From Streptococcus sp. HMSC034E03 (GTDB taxonomy: Bacteria; Bacillota; Bacilli; Lactobacillales; Streptococcaceae), in assembly GCF_001811505.1 (NCBI RefSeq), contig NZ_KV804998.1:18823-54216 (forward strand): a stretch of DNA of 35,394 bases. The letters run 5' to 3'. This document shows, in pieces, positions 8,853-17,168 of the stretch (position 1 is its first letter; each line of letters begins with the position of its first letter). The notes below the pieces were generated by a model that did no database searches, had not been told where the DNA came from, and saw nothing but the letters and a program-made list of their open reading frames with translations. Position numbers and translations under genes: made by a program.

Positions 8853-8858
8853 ATTATA
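8853..8858 (-). promoter_or_regulatory. -10 box of asnA
   Basis: Minus-strand TATAAT, 27 bases upstream of the asnA ATG; the -35 region is weak. Confidence 0.5.
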
Positions 8859-8890
8859 CCCTTTTGCCAGTAAAAATAAAAGTAAAAATT

Positions 8891-8914
8891 AAAAAAAGAG
8901 CTCATTTGAGCTCT
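8891..8914 (-). terminator. Terminator of the BI-1 gene
   Basis: Minus-strand palindrome AGAGCTCA-aa-TGAGCTCT followed by TTTTTTTAATTTTT, starting 8 bases after the stop at 8922. Confidence 0.85.
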
Positions 8915-8921
8915 AAAAGTA

Positions 8922-9605
8922 TTAATCGTCACTTCCAAAGATACGCAAGAAGCTGAGGAAGACGTTGATAAAGTCGAGGTAGAGGCTAAGTGCCAATGAA
9001 ATTGCCCAACCTGTAGCGACTTGACCATTTGATTCTTCATAAACATAGCGAATCTTTTGGTTATCCCAAGCAATCAAACCTGCAAAAACAAGTACCATGA
9101 CAATACTGATAATGTAATCGAAGAGACCACTGTTTAAGAATACATTAACAATCATAGCCAAGATGAGACCTACCAAGGCTCCAATCAAAGCACGTCCGAT
9201 ACCACTCAAGTCCTTTTTAATCACAACTCCAATAATAGCCATGACAAAGAAGAGAGCTGCGCTGGAAATAAAGGCCGTTAGAACCGTTCCTGGTAGATAG
9301 AGCGACACGATGAAACTCAGTGAAAAACCGTTCACTACTGAATAGATGAGAAACATCGGAAGAGCTGCTGGGCTATTTTTATAAGCCATATTACTGGCTG
9401 CAATGACAAGAGCAACTTCAACTACTCCTGTTACGATTAGCCATATGCGGGCGTTAAACATCAACTGAACAAGAAGGTCTTGGAAGGTTGTTAACATTAA
9501 GGCTGAAACAAGTGCAGATAAGGCGATCCCAATCCCTACAAAAGCATAGACTTTTGCATAAAATTGATTCAAGCCAGAACGTTCTTGAATAATTGTTTGA
9601 TTCAT
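8922..9605 (-). CDS. Bax inhibitor-1 (YetJ/YccA) family membrane protein
   Basis: A 227-aa protein with seven predicted membrane helices. The Bax inhibitor-1 family signature is clear in the C-terminal half (ALVGLILAMIVNVFLNSGLFDYIISIVMVLVF cut short here; then AWDNQKIRYVYEE and the Asp-rich end). Bacterial homologues (YetJ) act as pH-sensitive calcium leak channels; the role in streptococci is not settled. RBS TAAGGAG at normal spacing. Own terminator downstream. Confidence 0.88.
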   Translation of the reverse strand: MNQTIIQERSGLNQFYAKVYAFVGIGIALSALVSALMLTTFQDLLVQLMFNARIWLIVTGVVEVALVIAASNMAYKNSPAALPMFLIYSVVNGFSLSFIVSLYLPGTVLTAFISSAALFFVMAIIGVVIKKDLSGIGRALIGALVGLILAMIVNVFLNSGLFDYIISIVMVLVFAGLIAWDNQKIRYVYEESNGQVATGWAISLALSLYLDFINVFLSFLRIFGSDD

Positions 9606-9658
9606 ATCTTTTTCTCCTTATGAAATCTTTTTACTGATTATAACAAAAATAAACTATT

Positions 9659-10399
9659 TTAACTCAAATAAAACATGAGTATGCCTGCAGCAATGGCAAC
9701 GTTGAGACTTTCTGCTTGCCCTTTCATGCTGATGTGGACCAATTGATCTGCCTGGTCTGTCATGAATGGACTAATGCCTTGACCTTCATTCCCCATGACC
9801 AAGGCAAAATCTTCTAGCTGAACAAGCTCACGATAATCTTTAGATTTTTGGGACAAAGTGGTTGCCAGAATTGGTAAATTGCCCTTTTTAGCCTCTTCTA
9901 CAAATGTTTCAACAGGCATGCGATAAATCGGTAAATGAAAATGACTGCCCTGCATGGATCGGAGAGTCTTCAAGCTATAAATATCTGCTGACTTACTTGA
10001 AACGATGACTCCAGAAAAACCTGCCGCATCTGCTGTCCGGATCATTGTGCCAACATTTCCTGGATCCTGCACGTCTTCTAAGAAGAGATACTTCCCTTGG
10101 CTCAAATCTGGCAACTGGTCCTCTTCCTTTTGAACAATGGCAACGATGCCCTGAGGCGTTTGGGAATCTGCTAAATCAAGCAGAATTTCTTCGGTTACAA
10201 AAACAGTTTGAGGATAGTCTACCAGTTTATCTCCATACTCTACCAGAGCAAAAATTTTCTCAATCTTTGCACCAGCTTGAACAGCTTCTTCAAACAAGTG
10301 CCAGCCCTCAATCAAGTAAGAGGTTTTCCGATATTTTTTTTGATGTAATTTTTTGGCATTTTTCACCACAGAATTGGCTTTAGAGGTTATAATAGTCAT
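9659..10399 (-). CDS. TrmH/SpoU-type RNA 2'-O-methyltransferase
   Basis: SAM-dependent methyltransferase of the SPOUT class, probably acting on 23S rRNA or tRNA. Length 246 aa with an N-terminal substrate-binding domain (KNAKKLHQKKYRKTSYLIEG) and the three SPOUT motifs: DPGNVGTMIRTADAAGF (motif 1), LVMGNEGQGI (motif 2) and SLNVAIAAGILM (motif 3, knot). The ATG at 10399 is chosen over an upstream TTG because MTIITSKAN fits the family. No Shine-Dalgarno is seen and the -10 ends 6 bases before the ATG, so it may be leaderless. Divergent from the acylphosphatase gene. Confidence 0.88.
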   Translation of the reverse strand: MTIITSKANSVVKNAKKLHQKKYRKTSYLIEGWHLFEEAVQAGAKIEKIFALVEYGDKLVDYPQTVFVTEEILLDLADSQTPQGIVAIVQKEEDQLPDLSQGKYLFLEDVQDPGNVGTMIRTADAAGFSGVIVSSKSADIYSLKTLRSMQGSHFHLPIYRMPVETFVEEAKKGNLPILATTLSQKSKDYRELVQLEDFALVMGNEGQGISPFMTDQADQLVHISMKGQAESLNVAIAAGILMFYLS

Positions 10400-10405
10400 A
10401 GAAAT

Positions 10406-10411
10406 ATTATA
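10406..10411 (-). promoter_or_regulatory. Extended -10 of the TrmH-type gene, overlapping a + strand -10-like hexamer
   Basis: Minus-strand TGtTATAAT. The same AT block read on the + strand gives TATTAT (10405-10410) facing the acylphosphatase gene, so one site may serve both directions. Confidence 0.5.
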
Positions 10412-10432
10412 ACACAATCAAGGAGGTTTGGT

Positions 10433-10711
10433 ATGCAAAAGGTTAAAATGATCGCCCAAGGTCGCGTCCAAGGAGTGGGCTTCCGCTGGGGTGTCTATAC
10501 CCTAGCTCTAGAACTAGGTGACATTACGGGTCGTGTCTGGAATAACGATGACGGAACCGTTGAGATTCTGGCCCAAGCTGAGTCTTCTGCCATTATGGCC
10601 AAGTTTATCCAAGAGATTCGAAAAGGCCCTACCCCTTTCTCTAAAGTAACCTATCTAGATGTGCAAATGAGTAACTTTCCATCTTATTCAGACTTCAAAG
10701 TCGCAAATTAG
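10433..10711 (+). CDS. acyP: Acylphosphatase
   Basis: Small cytoplasmic enzyme that hydrolyses carboxyl-phosphate bonds such as acetyl phosphate and 1,3-bisphosphoglycerate. The 92-aa length is typical. The signature GRVQGVGFRWGV contains the phosphate-binding Arg18, and the second motif GRVWNNDDGTVEI supplies the catalytic Asn. Strong ribosome site AAGGAGG, 7 bases before the ATG. Followed by yidC in the same direction with its own promoter. Confidence 0.95.
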   Translation: MQKVKMIAQGRVQGVGFRWGVYTLALELGDITGRVWNNDDGTVEILAQAESSAIMAKFIQEIRKGPTPFSKVTYLDVQMSNFPSYSDFKVAN

Positions 10712-10724
10712 GTCTCTAGAACTA

Positions 10725-10766
10725 TTGTATATTTCCCAAAAAAACAGTAGAATAGAAAGGTATAAT
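10725..10766 (+). promoter_or_regulatory. Promoter region of yidC
   Basis: Two overlapping candidates: -35 TTGTAT (10725-10730), 17-base spacer, -10 TAGAAT (10748-10753); and a second -10 TATAAT (10761-10766) with a poor -35. Confidence 0.55.
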
Positions 10767-10788
10767 TTTTAAAGAAGGAATAAAAACA

Positions 10789-11715
10789 GTGAAATCAATT
10801 AAACGAATCGCTCTCTCGGCTATGGGAGTGGCTATGCTATTAGTCTTAACAGGTTGTGTCCAGGTTGATAAATCAACAGGACTCCCAATTGGTCCCGTTT
10901 GGGATTTCTTGGGTGCTCCAATGGGAGAAGCTATCAAATACTTCGCCAATGATCAAGGTCTCGGTTTCGGTGTTGGGATCATCATCGTAACCATTATCGT
11001 TCGCTTGATTATCCTCCCACTTGGTATCTACCAATCATGGAAGGCAACGCTTCACTCTGAGAAGATGAATGCTCTCAAGCACGTCCTTGAACCACATCAG
11101 ACTCGCCTGAAAGAAGCAACAACTCAAGAAGAAAAACTAGAAGCTCAACAAGCTCTCTTTGCTGCTCAAAAAGAGCACGGCATCAGCATGTTTGGCGGCG
11201 TAGGATGTTTCCCTATCCTCATTCAAATGCCTTTCTTCTCTGCTATCTACTTTGCTGCCCAACATACTGAAGGAGTTGCCCAAGCAAGCTACCTAGGAAT
11301 TCCTCTAGGCTCACCTAGTATGATTTTGGTTGCCTTTGCTGGTATCCTTTACTATCTTCAAGCACTCCTTTCTTTACATGGAGTTGAGGATGAAACTCAA
11401 AGAGAACAAATCAAGAAGATGCTCTATATGAGCCCTCTCATGATTGTCGTGTTCTCTGTCTTCTCACCAGCCAGCGTTACACTTTACTGGGTTGTCGGTG
11501 GTTTCATGATGATTCTTCAACAATTTATCATCAACTACATCGTTCGTCCAAAACTTCGTAAAAAAGTACGCGAAGAATTTGCTAAGAACCCACCAAAAGC
11601 AAGCAAAACTTCAAGCACTCGTAAAGATGTAACCCCTGAACCAGCAACAGCTATCACAACTTCTAACAAGAAGAAAAACAAAAAACGCAATGCTGGAAAA
11701 CAACATTCTAGATAA
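10789..11715 (+). CDS. yidC: YidC/Oxa1 family membrane insertase (lipoprotein)
   Basis: Inserts and folds membrane proteins, alone or with the Sec translocon and SRP. The 308-aa protein has a lipoprotein signal ending LTGC (Cys23), then the 60KD-IMP domain with about five membrane segments: GVGIIIVTIIVRLIILPLG (with the conserved Arg in the first helix), the cytoplasmic helical hairpin (QTRLKEATTQEEKLEAQQ), and the rest to about residue 255. The C-terminal tail is Lys-rich (KKKNKKRNAGK), as in YidC forms that contact ribosomes. Start codon is GTG with GAAGGAA upstream. Streptococci have two copies; this one is not linked to rnpA. Confidence 0.93.
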   Translation: MKSIKRIALSAMGVAMLLVLTGCVQVDKSTGLPIGPVWDFLGAPMGEAIKYFANDQGLGFGVGIIIVTIIVRLIILPLGIYQSWKATLHSEKMNALKHVLEPHQTRLKEATTQEEKLEAQQALFAAQKEHGISMFGGVGCFPILIQMPFFSAIYFAAQHTEGVAQASYLGIPLGSPSMILVAFAGILYYLQALLSLHGVEDETQREQIKKMLYMSPLMIVVFSVFSPASVTLYWVVGGFMMILQQFIINYIVRPKLRKKVREEFAKNPPKASKTSSTRKDVTPEPATAITTSNKKKNKKRNAGKQHSR

Positions 11716-11720
11716 AAAAT

Positions 11721-11750
11721 AAAAGGCTTAGCTTAAATGCTGAGCCTTTT
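11721..11750 (+). terminator. Terminator of yidC
   Basis: Stem AAAAGGCTTAGC / GCTGAGCCTTTT with a TTTTC tail just past the stop. Confidence 0.85.
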
Positions 11751-11761
11751 CTATAGTCAAA

Positions 11762-11790
11762 AAGAGGCCGAGAAAAAATCCCGACCTCTT
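11762..11790 (-). terminator. Terminator of pflA
   Basis: Minus-strand stem with AAGAGG...CG and CG...CCTCTT arms followed by TTTTTGAC, 9 bases past the pflA stop; it faces the yidC terminator. Confidence 0.7.
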
Positions 11791-11798
11791 CTTTCATT

Positions 11799-12593
11799 TT
11801 ATCCATGTACACGTTTCATGTAATCTTGATAGCTTTCTGTATCCATCAATTCCTTAGCATTCTTGACGCGATCTGCTGTTGGAGGTTTAACTCCTTCAAG
11901 GGAATATGGAATCCCAAGTTCACGCCATTTGAACTCACCCATTGTGTGATAAGGCAAGATTTCAAACTTATCAACATTTTTGAGAGTTTTTACAAACTTA
12001 CCAAGTTCAATCAAATCTTCATCTCTGTCTGTCAATCCTGGCACTAGCACGTGACGAATCCAAACAGGTTTACCGATTTCTGACAAGTACTGGGCACAAG
12101 CCAGAATGTTTTTATTGGTTTGACTGGTAACAATCTTGTGTTGTGCTTCGTTGATTTCCTTGATATCAAGGAGAACCAAGTCTGTCACGGCCATTAACTT
12201 GTTGAACTTTTCTAGATAGCGTGGTTTGTTACGGAATGGAAGAGCACAAGTATCCAAGGTACAGTGGATACCCTTTTCTTTTGCCTTGGTAAAGAGGGCA
12301 ATCAAGAAATCAATCTGCAAGAGGGCTTCTCCTCCGCTGACTGTGATACCTCCCTTGTCTCCCCAGAAGCCACGATAACGAAGCGCTTCTTCTAGAACAT
12401 CATCTACTGTTCGTACACGAGATTTATTGGTTTCCATAGCCCAAGTATCAGGGTTATGGCAGTATTGGCAACGCATCTGACAGCCTTGCAAAAAGACAAT
12501 AAAACGAATTCCAGGGCCATCTACCGCCCCAAAACTCTCTGTCGAATGCACCATTCCTGTCACTTGTCCATAGTCAATTATTTCCTCAGACAT
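11799..12593 (-). CDS. pflA: Pyruvate formate-lyase activating enzyme
   Basis: Radical SAM enzyme that installs the glycyl radical on pyruvate formate-lyase under anaerobic conditions, so mixed-acid fermentation can run. The 264-aa length fits. The 4Fe-4S motif is GCQMRCQYCHNPDTW (CxxxCxxC), followed by GGITVSGGEAL for SAM binding. RBS GGAAGG. A candidate catabolite-responsive site overlaps its start of transcription. The pfl gene itself is not in the window. Confidence 0.95.
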   Translation of the reverse strand: MSEEIIDYGQVTGMVHSTESFGAVDGPGIRFIVFLQGCQMRCQYCHNPDTWAMETNKSRVRTVDDVLEEALRYRGFWGDKGGITVSGGEALLQIDFLIALFTKAKEKGIHCTLDTCALPFRNKPRYLEKFNKLMAVTDLVLLDIKEINEAQHKIVTSQTNKNILACAQYLSEIGKPVWIRHVLVPGLTDRDEDLIELGKFVKTLKNVDKFEILPYHTMGEFKWRELGIPYSLEGVKPPTADRVKNAKELMDTESYQDYMKRVHG

Positions 12594-12606
12594 ATCGTTA
12601 CCTTCC

Positions 12607-12621
12607 TTGAAAACGTTTTAT
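12607..12621. promoter_or_regulatory. Candidate CcpA (cre) site at the pflA promoter
   Basis: TTGAAAACGTTTTAT matches the WTGNAANCGNWNNCW consensus except for one position (A for the last C). It lies at the expected +1 of pflA, where CcpA binding would repress. Confidence 0.5.
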
Positions 12622-12628
12622 AGTCTTT

Positions 12629-12634
12629 ATTATA
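12629..12634 (-). promoter_or_regulatory. Extended -10 of pflA
   Basis: Minus-strand TGgTATAAT, 35 bases before the pflA start codon. Confidence 0.6.
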
Positions 12635-12650
12635 CCATGACTGAAAAGAA

Positions 12651-12693
12651 AAACCACAGATTTTGCCTATTTTTTAGAAAACAATCTGTTTTT
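12651..12693 (-). terminator. Terminator of lysA
   Basis: Arms ACAGATT (12656-12662) and AATCTGT (12683-12689) form a perfect 7-bp stem; on the minus strand GGTTTTTC follows. Also T-rich on the + strand. Confidence 0.6.
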
Positions 12694-12726
12694 CACTTTC
12701 AACTTTCATGATTTTCAAAATATTTA

Positions 12727-13980
12727 TTAATCCTTGTCAAAATCAAACCCATAGAGAGTCGCAAAATAGTCCTCCGGTCGCTCTGCTCGGCGGATCAAGC
12801 GTGCTCCACCATCCTCTGTATAGAGAATTTCTGCCGAACGAAGCTTGGCATTGTACTGGTAGCCCATAGAGAAGCCATGCGCACCTGTATCATGAATGAC
12901 TAACAAATCACCAATTTCTGTTTGAGGTAGTTCACGATTAACTGCAAACTTATCGTTGTTTTCACAAAGAGAGCCAACAACATCAACCACTTCAGTCTGA
13001 CCATCAGGATGCATCATATTGGTGATGTGGTGATAAGCACCATACATAGCTGGTCTCATCAGGTTGACAGCTGACGCATCTACTCCTAGATAAGTACGAT
13101 AGGTTTTCTTTTTATGAGTTACTTTTGTGACTAGAATTCCATGAGGTGCCAACATGAAACGTCCTAGTTCTGTAAAGATCTTAACCTGACCAAGGCCTGC
13201 TGGTGTGAGGACTTCCTCATAAACCTGACGAACTCCCTCACCGATTACAGCGATATCATTAGGCTCTTGATCTGGGCGATAATTAACTCCGATACCCCCA
13301 GAAAGATTGATAAAGTCCAGTGAAATACCTAACTTTTCCTTGATTTCTACTGCTAACTCAAAAAGCTGACGTGCTAATTCTGGATAGTAGAGATGGGTCA
13401 CTGTATTGGAAGCTAGAAAGGAATGAATTCCAAAGGTTTTAGCTCCCTTTTCTTTCAAGATTGCAAAGGCTTCAAAAAGCTGTTCCTTAGTCATCCCGAA
13501 CTTAGCTTCACCAGGATTATCCATAATGTCCGTGCCCAGTTCAAATACGCCACCAGGATTGTAACGGCAAGAGATGATTTCTGGGATGCCTGCTGCACGT
13601 TCCAAATGCTCGATATCTTCAAAGGCATCTAAATTAATCGTCGCACCTAATTCACGAGCATAAGCATACTCTCTATCTGGGGTGTTATTAGATGAAAACA
13701 TCATATCCGCCCCTGTAAACCCAAGCTTGTGACTCATCAAGAGTTCTACATAACTAGAACAATCCACTCCACATCCTTCTTCTCGCAAAATCTTCAAGAT
13801 AGCTGGTGTTGGGGTTGCTTTAACTGCGAAGTATTCTTTAAAGTCCTTATTCCAAGAAAAGGCTTTGTTTACTGCGCGTGCTTTCTCACGAATCCCTTTT
13901 TCATCGTAAAGATGGAATGGGGTTGGAAACTCCTCAACAATCTTTTCTAAGGCATCACGTTTAATAAATGGTGTTTTCAT
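12727..13980 (-). CDS. lysA: Diaminopimelate decarboxylase
   Basis: PLP-dependent enzyme that makes L-lysine from meso-diaminopimelate, the last step of lysine synthesis. The 417-aa protein has an alanine-racemase-like barrel and a C-terminal beta domain. Lys54 in YFAVKATPTPAIL binds PLP; the PLP-phosphate loop is SGGIGVNYRP, and GSLCENNDKF carries the cross-dimer active-site Cys. RBS AAGGAGTCCT before the ATG. A related carboxynorspermidine decarboxylase is possible in principle, but the GSLCE motif and neighbours favour LysA. Confidence 0.9.
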   Translation of the reverse strand: MKTPFIKRDALEKIVEEFPTPFHLYDEKGIREKARAVNKAFSWNKDFKEYFAVKATPTPAILKILREEGCGVDCSSYVELLMSHKLGFTGADMMFSSNNTPDREYAYARELGATINLDAFEDIEHLERAAGIPEIISCRYNPGGVFELGTDIMDNPGEAKFGMTKEQLFEAFAILKEKGAKTFGIHSFLASNTVTHLYYPELARQLFELAVEIKEKLGISLDFINLSGGIGVNYRPDQEPNDIAVIGEGVRQVYEEVLTPAGLGQVKIFTELGRFMLAPHGILVTKVTHKKKTYRTYLGVDASAVNLMRPAMYGAYHHITNMMHPDGQTEVVDVVGSLCENNDKFAVNRELPQTEIGDLLVIHDTGAHGFSMGYQYNAKLRSAEILYTEDGGARLIRRAERPEDYFATLYGFDFDKD

Positions 13981-14007
13981 AGGACTCCTTCATATTCATT
14001 ATCAAAG

Positions 14008-14036
14008 AAAGGCTGGGACGAAAGTTCCAACCTTTG
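14008..14036 (-). terminator. Terminator-like hairpin after purR
   Basis: Stem AAAGG-TGG-AC / GT-CC-CCTTT with loop tttc, between the purR stop and the lysA ribosome site; it shares the GGCTGGGAC core with the repeat at 986-1005. Confidence 0.6.
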
Positions 14037-14052
14037 TATTTCAAGTCAATTC

Positions 14053-14877
14053 TTATTTTTCTGTATCGAAGATATTTCCAACTTCAACAGCAATTTGTTG
14101 GTTCTTCACATCAATATTTGTGACTCTCAAGAGTGACTTGTAGTCGAACTGTTGTTCACGGTCTTCCTGTGCATTATTAGCAAAGACAGCTACACCAGCC
14201 AACTCTGAATCAAACTCAGACAAGAGGCTAATCATCCCGTTAATGGTTCCTCCACCCTTCAAGAAGTCATCGACGATCAAGACACGACTTCCTGCTTTGA
14301 GGCTACGTTTTGAAAGGAACATCTTTTCGATACGATCACTAGAACCTGAAACATAGTTGACACTAACAGTTGAACCCTCAGTGATTTTCAAGTCGCGACG
14401 GACAATGACAAATGGTACGTTGAGGACATTTGCTACTGCATTTGCGAGCGGAACCCCTTTGGTCGCAACAGTCATAACGGCATCAATCTTCTGATCCATA
14501 AAGCTCTTAGCAATAATGCGACCGATATTTTTCAAAATAGCTGGAGTGCTCAATAGGTCAGATAAATAAATGTAGCCACCTGGCAGAATGCGGTCACTCT
14601 CTGAAAGTTTATCACGAAGCTCTTCGATAATCGTTTTAGACTCAAGAGTAGAGATCGATGGTGTAAAAATAACACCACCACCAGCACCTGTCACCGTTTG
14701 AATATGACCGATTTCAATTTCTTCGAAAGCACGTTTAATGATGACGATATCTTCAGAAATAGACGATTTGGCAGATTCATACTTTTCCGCAAAGGTGTTG
14801 AGACTGGTTAATTTGTATGGATTGTTAATCAAGTAATTGGAAATGACAACCATCCGATCACTTCTTCTTAATTTCAT
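14053..14877 (-). CDS. purR: Purine operon repressor PurR
   Basis: Represses purine synthesis genes at PurBox sites; PRPP relieves repression. The 274-aa protein begins MKLRRSDRMVVISNYL as PurR does, with an N-terminal winged helix (about 1-72) containing YESAKSSISEDIVIIKRAF, then a phosphoribosyltransferase-like domain with the PRPP motif VLIVDDFLKGGGTING (199-214). The ribosome site is weak (GGT). A -10 with extended TG lies at 14916-14921 and a possible PurBox just upstream, which suggests autoregulation. Confidence 0.95.
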   Translation of the reverse strand: MKLRRSDRMVVISNYLINNPYKLTSLNTFAEKYESAKSSISEDIVIIKRAFEEIEIGHIQTVTGAGGGVIFTPSISTLESKTIIEELRDKLSESDRILPGGYIYLSDLLSTPAILKNIGRIIAKSFMDQKIDAVMTVATKGVPLANAVANVLNVPFVIVRRDLKITEGSTVSVNYVSGSSDRIEKMFLSKRSLKAGSRVLIVDDFLKGGGTINGMISLLSEFDSELAGVAVFANNAQEDREQQFDYKSLLRVTNIDVKNQQIAVEVGNIFDTEK

Positions 14878-14915
14878 TATATTTTTACCATTCTTTTTTA
14901 TTTAGTCTTTTTCTC

Positions 14916-14948
14916 ATTATATCACACTAAAGCAAAAAAACGAACTTT
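14916..14948 (-). promoter_or_regulatory. purR promoter with a possible PurBox
   Basis: Minus-strand extended -10 TGaTATAAT (14916-14921). AAAAACGAACTTT at 14936-14948 on the + strand differs at one position from the streptococcal/lactococcal PurBox AWWWCCGAACWWT and falls in the -35 area. Confidence 0.4.
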
Positions 14949-14966
14949 ATTGCCTAAATAAAGTTC
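14942..14966. terminator. Terminator of the cbf gene (two-way)
   Basis: Perfect 10-bp arms GAACTTTATT / AATAAAGTTC with a 5-base loop, T-runs on both sides. It ends the large minus-strand cluster after cbf. Confidence 0.85.
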
Positions 14967-14979
14967 ATTTTTTTAGTTT

Positions 14980-15921
14980 CTAGTCTAATTTTGGCTTGTA
15001 GAAGGAACGATTGTCCATAGCAAATACTTTATTGGTCATTTCTCCCTTATCAACAAGGGCCAGAGCTGTTGTCATCATCATCATGCTGGCATCCAAATTA
15101 TCAATCATATGAATAATTTCTGCTTCCATCACTCGAGGACGAACTGGACTACCATACTCAAGGAGACCATGATGACTGAGAATGACATGGCGAAGAAGTA
15201 CAACCTCTTCTCTGGTATCATCAATGCCAAGTTCCATTACCGCTTTGGTAATTTCGCTATCAATCAGAGCGATATGACCGATAAGGTTTCCTCTTACTGT
15301 GTACTCTGTCTGGTCAGGACCTGTCAACTCAATAACCTTGGCAAGGTCGTGCAACATAATTCCCGCATAGAGCAAGCTCTTATTGAGCTGAGGATAAATA
15401 TCTGCAATTGCTTCTGCCAAACGAACCATAGTGGCAGTATGATAAGCAAGACCTGTTTCAAAAGCATGATGGTTGGTCTTAGCAGCTGGATAAGAGTAGA
15501 ATTCCTTGTCATACTTGGTGTAGAGATTCCGAACAATTCGCTGCCAAATTGGATTTTCAATTTTAAAAATCATCTGCGCCATATACTCACGAATCTCTTT
15601 GGCATCTACTGGAGATTTAACCTTGAAGTCAGCTGGGTCATTTGGTTCGCCAGGTTGTGGTAAGCGAAGGGTGATTTGATTAACCTGAGGCGTATTGTTG
15701 TACACTTCACGACGACCTTGCATATGGACTACTTTCCCTGCTGTAAAGGTTTCAACATTGTGGGGTTGAGCATCCCAGAGCTTCCCTTCGATTTCTCCAC
15801 TATCATCTTGGAAGGTGAAGGCTAGGTAGTTTTTCCCAGCACGTGTCTGTCTCAGGTCAGCTGACTTGATCAGGTAAAAGCCTTCAAAAAGCTCATCTTT
15901 CTTCATGTGACTAATCTTCAT
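14980..15921 (-). CDS. cbf: 3'-5' exoribonuclease YhaM family (Cbf1)
   Basis: Exonuclease with an N-terminal OB-fold (about 1-95, nucleic acid binding) and a C-terminal HD domain (HHAFETGLAYHT and AGIMLHDLAK, metal-binding His and Asp). Length 313 aa, as usual for YhaM/Cbf1; in pneumococcus this enzyme trims mRNA 3' ends. Start at 15921 (MKISHMKKDEL) has GAGGAAGAAT upstream and overlaps the rmuC stop by 11 bases; the open frame to 15984 lies inside rmuC and is not used. Confidence 0.93.
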   Translation of the reverse strand: MKISHMKKDELFEGFYLIKSADLRQTRAGKNYLAFTFQDDSGEIEGKLWDAQPHNVETFTAGKVVHMQGRREVYNNTPQVNQITLRLPQPGEPNDPADFKVKSPVDAKEIREYMAQMIFKIENPIWQRIVRNLYTKYDKEFYSYPAAKTNHHAFETGLAYHTATMVRLAEAIADIYPQLNKSLLYAGIMLHDLAKVIELTGPDQTEYTVRGNLIGHIALIDSEITKAVMELGIDDTREEVVLLRHVILSHHGLLEYGSPVRPRVMEAEIIHMIDNLDASMMMMTTALALVDKGEMTNKVFAMDNRSFYKPKLD

Positions 15922-17167
15922 ATTCTTCCTCATCTTCTTGGAATTGTAGCAAATCAAGCGCAGGCTCACCTTCTGATAACTCAATGTGACGAAGCGTTCG
16001 CTCGATAGCTGTAGTACGACGGTTTAATAAATCATCAATATTGCCAGAGGCATGTTGGAGATGTTTTTGTGCCTTGACCAGAATACCTCCAAACTTGCCA
16101 AATTCTGTTTTGACACTAGCTAGGGTTTTACTGATATGGTCAGCACTCTTTTGGATATTGAGAGTCTTGAAGCCAACTGATAAGGAGTTAAGAAGAGCCG
16201 ACAAGGTACTTGGACCTGCAACAATAATCTGTTCCTCCCGTCTCAAATCATCAAAGAAAATCGGATTGCGAACGATTTCCGAATAGAGACCTTCTGTCGG
16301 AACAAATAAGACTCCAAAATTAGTTGTCCGAGGTGGCGCCAGGTACTTACTCTTGATATCCTTGGCAAAACGCTTGACACTTGCTAAGAGAGACTTACGG
16401 CAGCGTTCGATTTCATCCTTATCACCTGCTGCATAGGCTTCTTCCAGACGGTAATAATCCGCCAGGGGAAACTTAGAATCAATCGGTAGATAAACATATT
16501 CCTGGTCACCTTGCCCAGGTAACTTGATGGCGTATTCCACACGTTCACTAGAGTTTTCAACCGTTGCAAATTCTCGTTCATACTGGGCAGGTGTCATGAT
16601 GTCTTCAATAATCTGCCCCAGTTGTAATTCACCTAGAATTCCTCGGGTCTTGGTTCCAGAAAGGACTTTATTAAGCGCACCGACATCTCGCGCAACCGTC
16701 TGCATTTCACCCAGACCTCGATTGACAGATTCCAGTTGTTTAGAAACCGTCTCGAAGGATGCTTGCAAGCGAGTTTGCAAGGTCTTTTCTAACTTTTCCT
16801 CGACTGTTTGGCGCATCTGTTCCAAGCGTTGCTCATTTGATTCCTGCAAGGCTTGGAGACGTTGGTCGGTCTTATCTCTGGTTTGGAGGAGGTTCTCATT
16901 CATTTCCTGCCGAACCTGAGTCAGACCCTGATGCAATTCGATACGCACTTCCTGCAAGCGATCACTGACAGCCACTTCAAGATTTTTTTGATCAATCTGA
17001 CTAGCTTGTCGAGCTTGTTCAAAGCGATAATCCAGCTGGTCTGAGAGATTATCTGCCTGATCTTCTAAACTCTTGGTCAAATATTGCTCCTGCTTGTCCT
17101 GCCTTTGCCAAATCAGAAAAAGCCCGGCTAGGTTAGCAATTAATAACAGTAGTAATACAATCTCCAT
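15911..17167 (-). CDS. rmuC: RmuC family DNA recombination protein
   Basis: RmuC limits inversions at short inverted repeats in E. coli; its nuclease-like C-terminal domain is of the restriction-endonuclease fold. The 418-aa protein has an N-terminal membrane anchor (2-20), a long coiled coil (about 25-155, Gln/Glu-rich heptads) and the conserved RmuC domain with KLPGQGDQEYVYLPIDSKFP and GPSTLSALLNSL. The ATG at 17167 has AGGAGGTAGG and follows the thiN stop by 1 base. Confidence 0.92.
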   Translation of the reverse strand: MEIVLLLLLIANLAGLFLIWQRQDKQEQYLTKSLEDQADNLSDQLDYRFEQARQASQIDQKNLEVAVSDRLQEVRIELHQGLTQVRQEMNENLLQTRDKTDQRLQALQESNEQRLEQMRQTVEEKLEKTLQTRLQASFETVSKQLESVNRGLGEMQTVARDVGALNKVLSGTKTRGILGELQLGQIIEDIMTPAQYEREFATVENSSERVEYAIKLPGQGDQEYVYLPIDSKFPLADYYRLEEAYAAGDKDEIERCRKSLLASVKRFAKDIKSKYLAPPRTTNFGVLFVPTEGLYSEIVRNPIFFDDLRREEQIIVAGPSTLSALLNSLSVGFKTLNIQKSADHISKTLASVKTEFGKFGGILVKAQKHLQHASGNIDDLLNRRTTAIERTLRHIELSEGEPALDLLQFQEDEEEYED

Positions 17168-17168
17168 C

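Noticed and set aside
8822..9073. 83-aa minus-strand ORF within the BI-1 gene
   Set aside because: Lies in another frame of the conserved BI-1 gene and has no family features.
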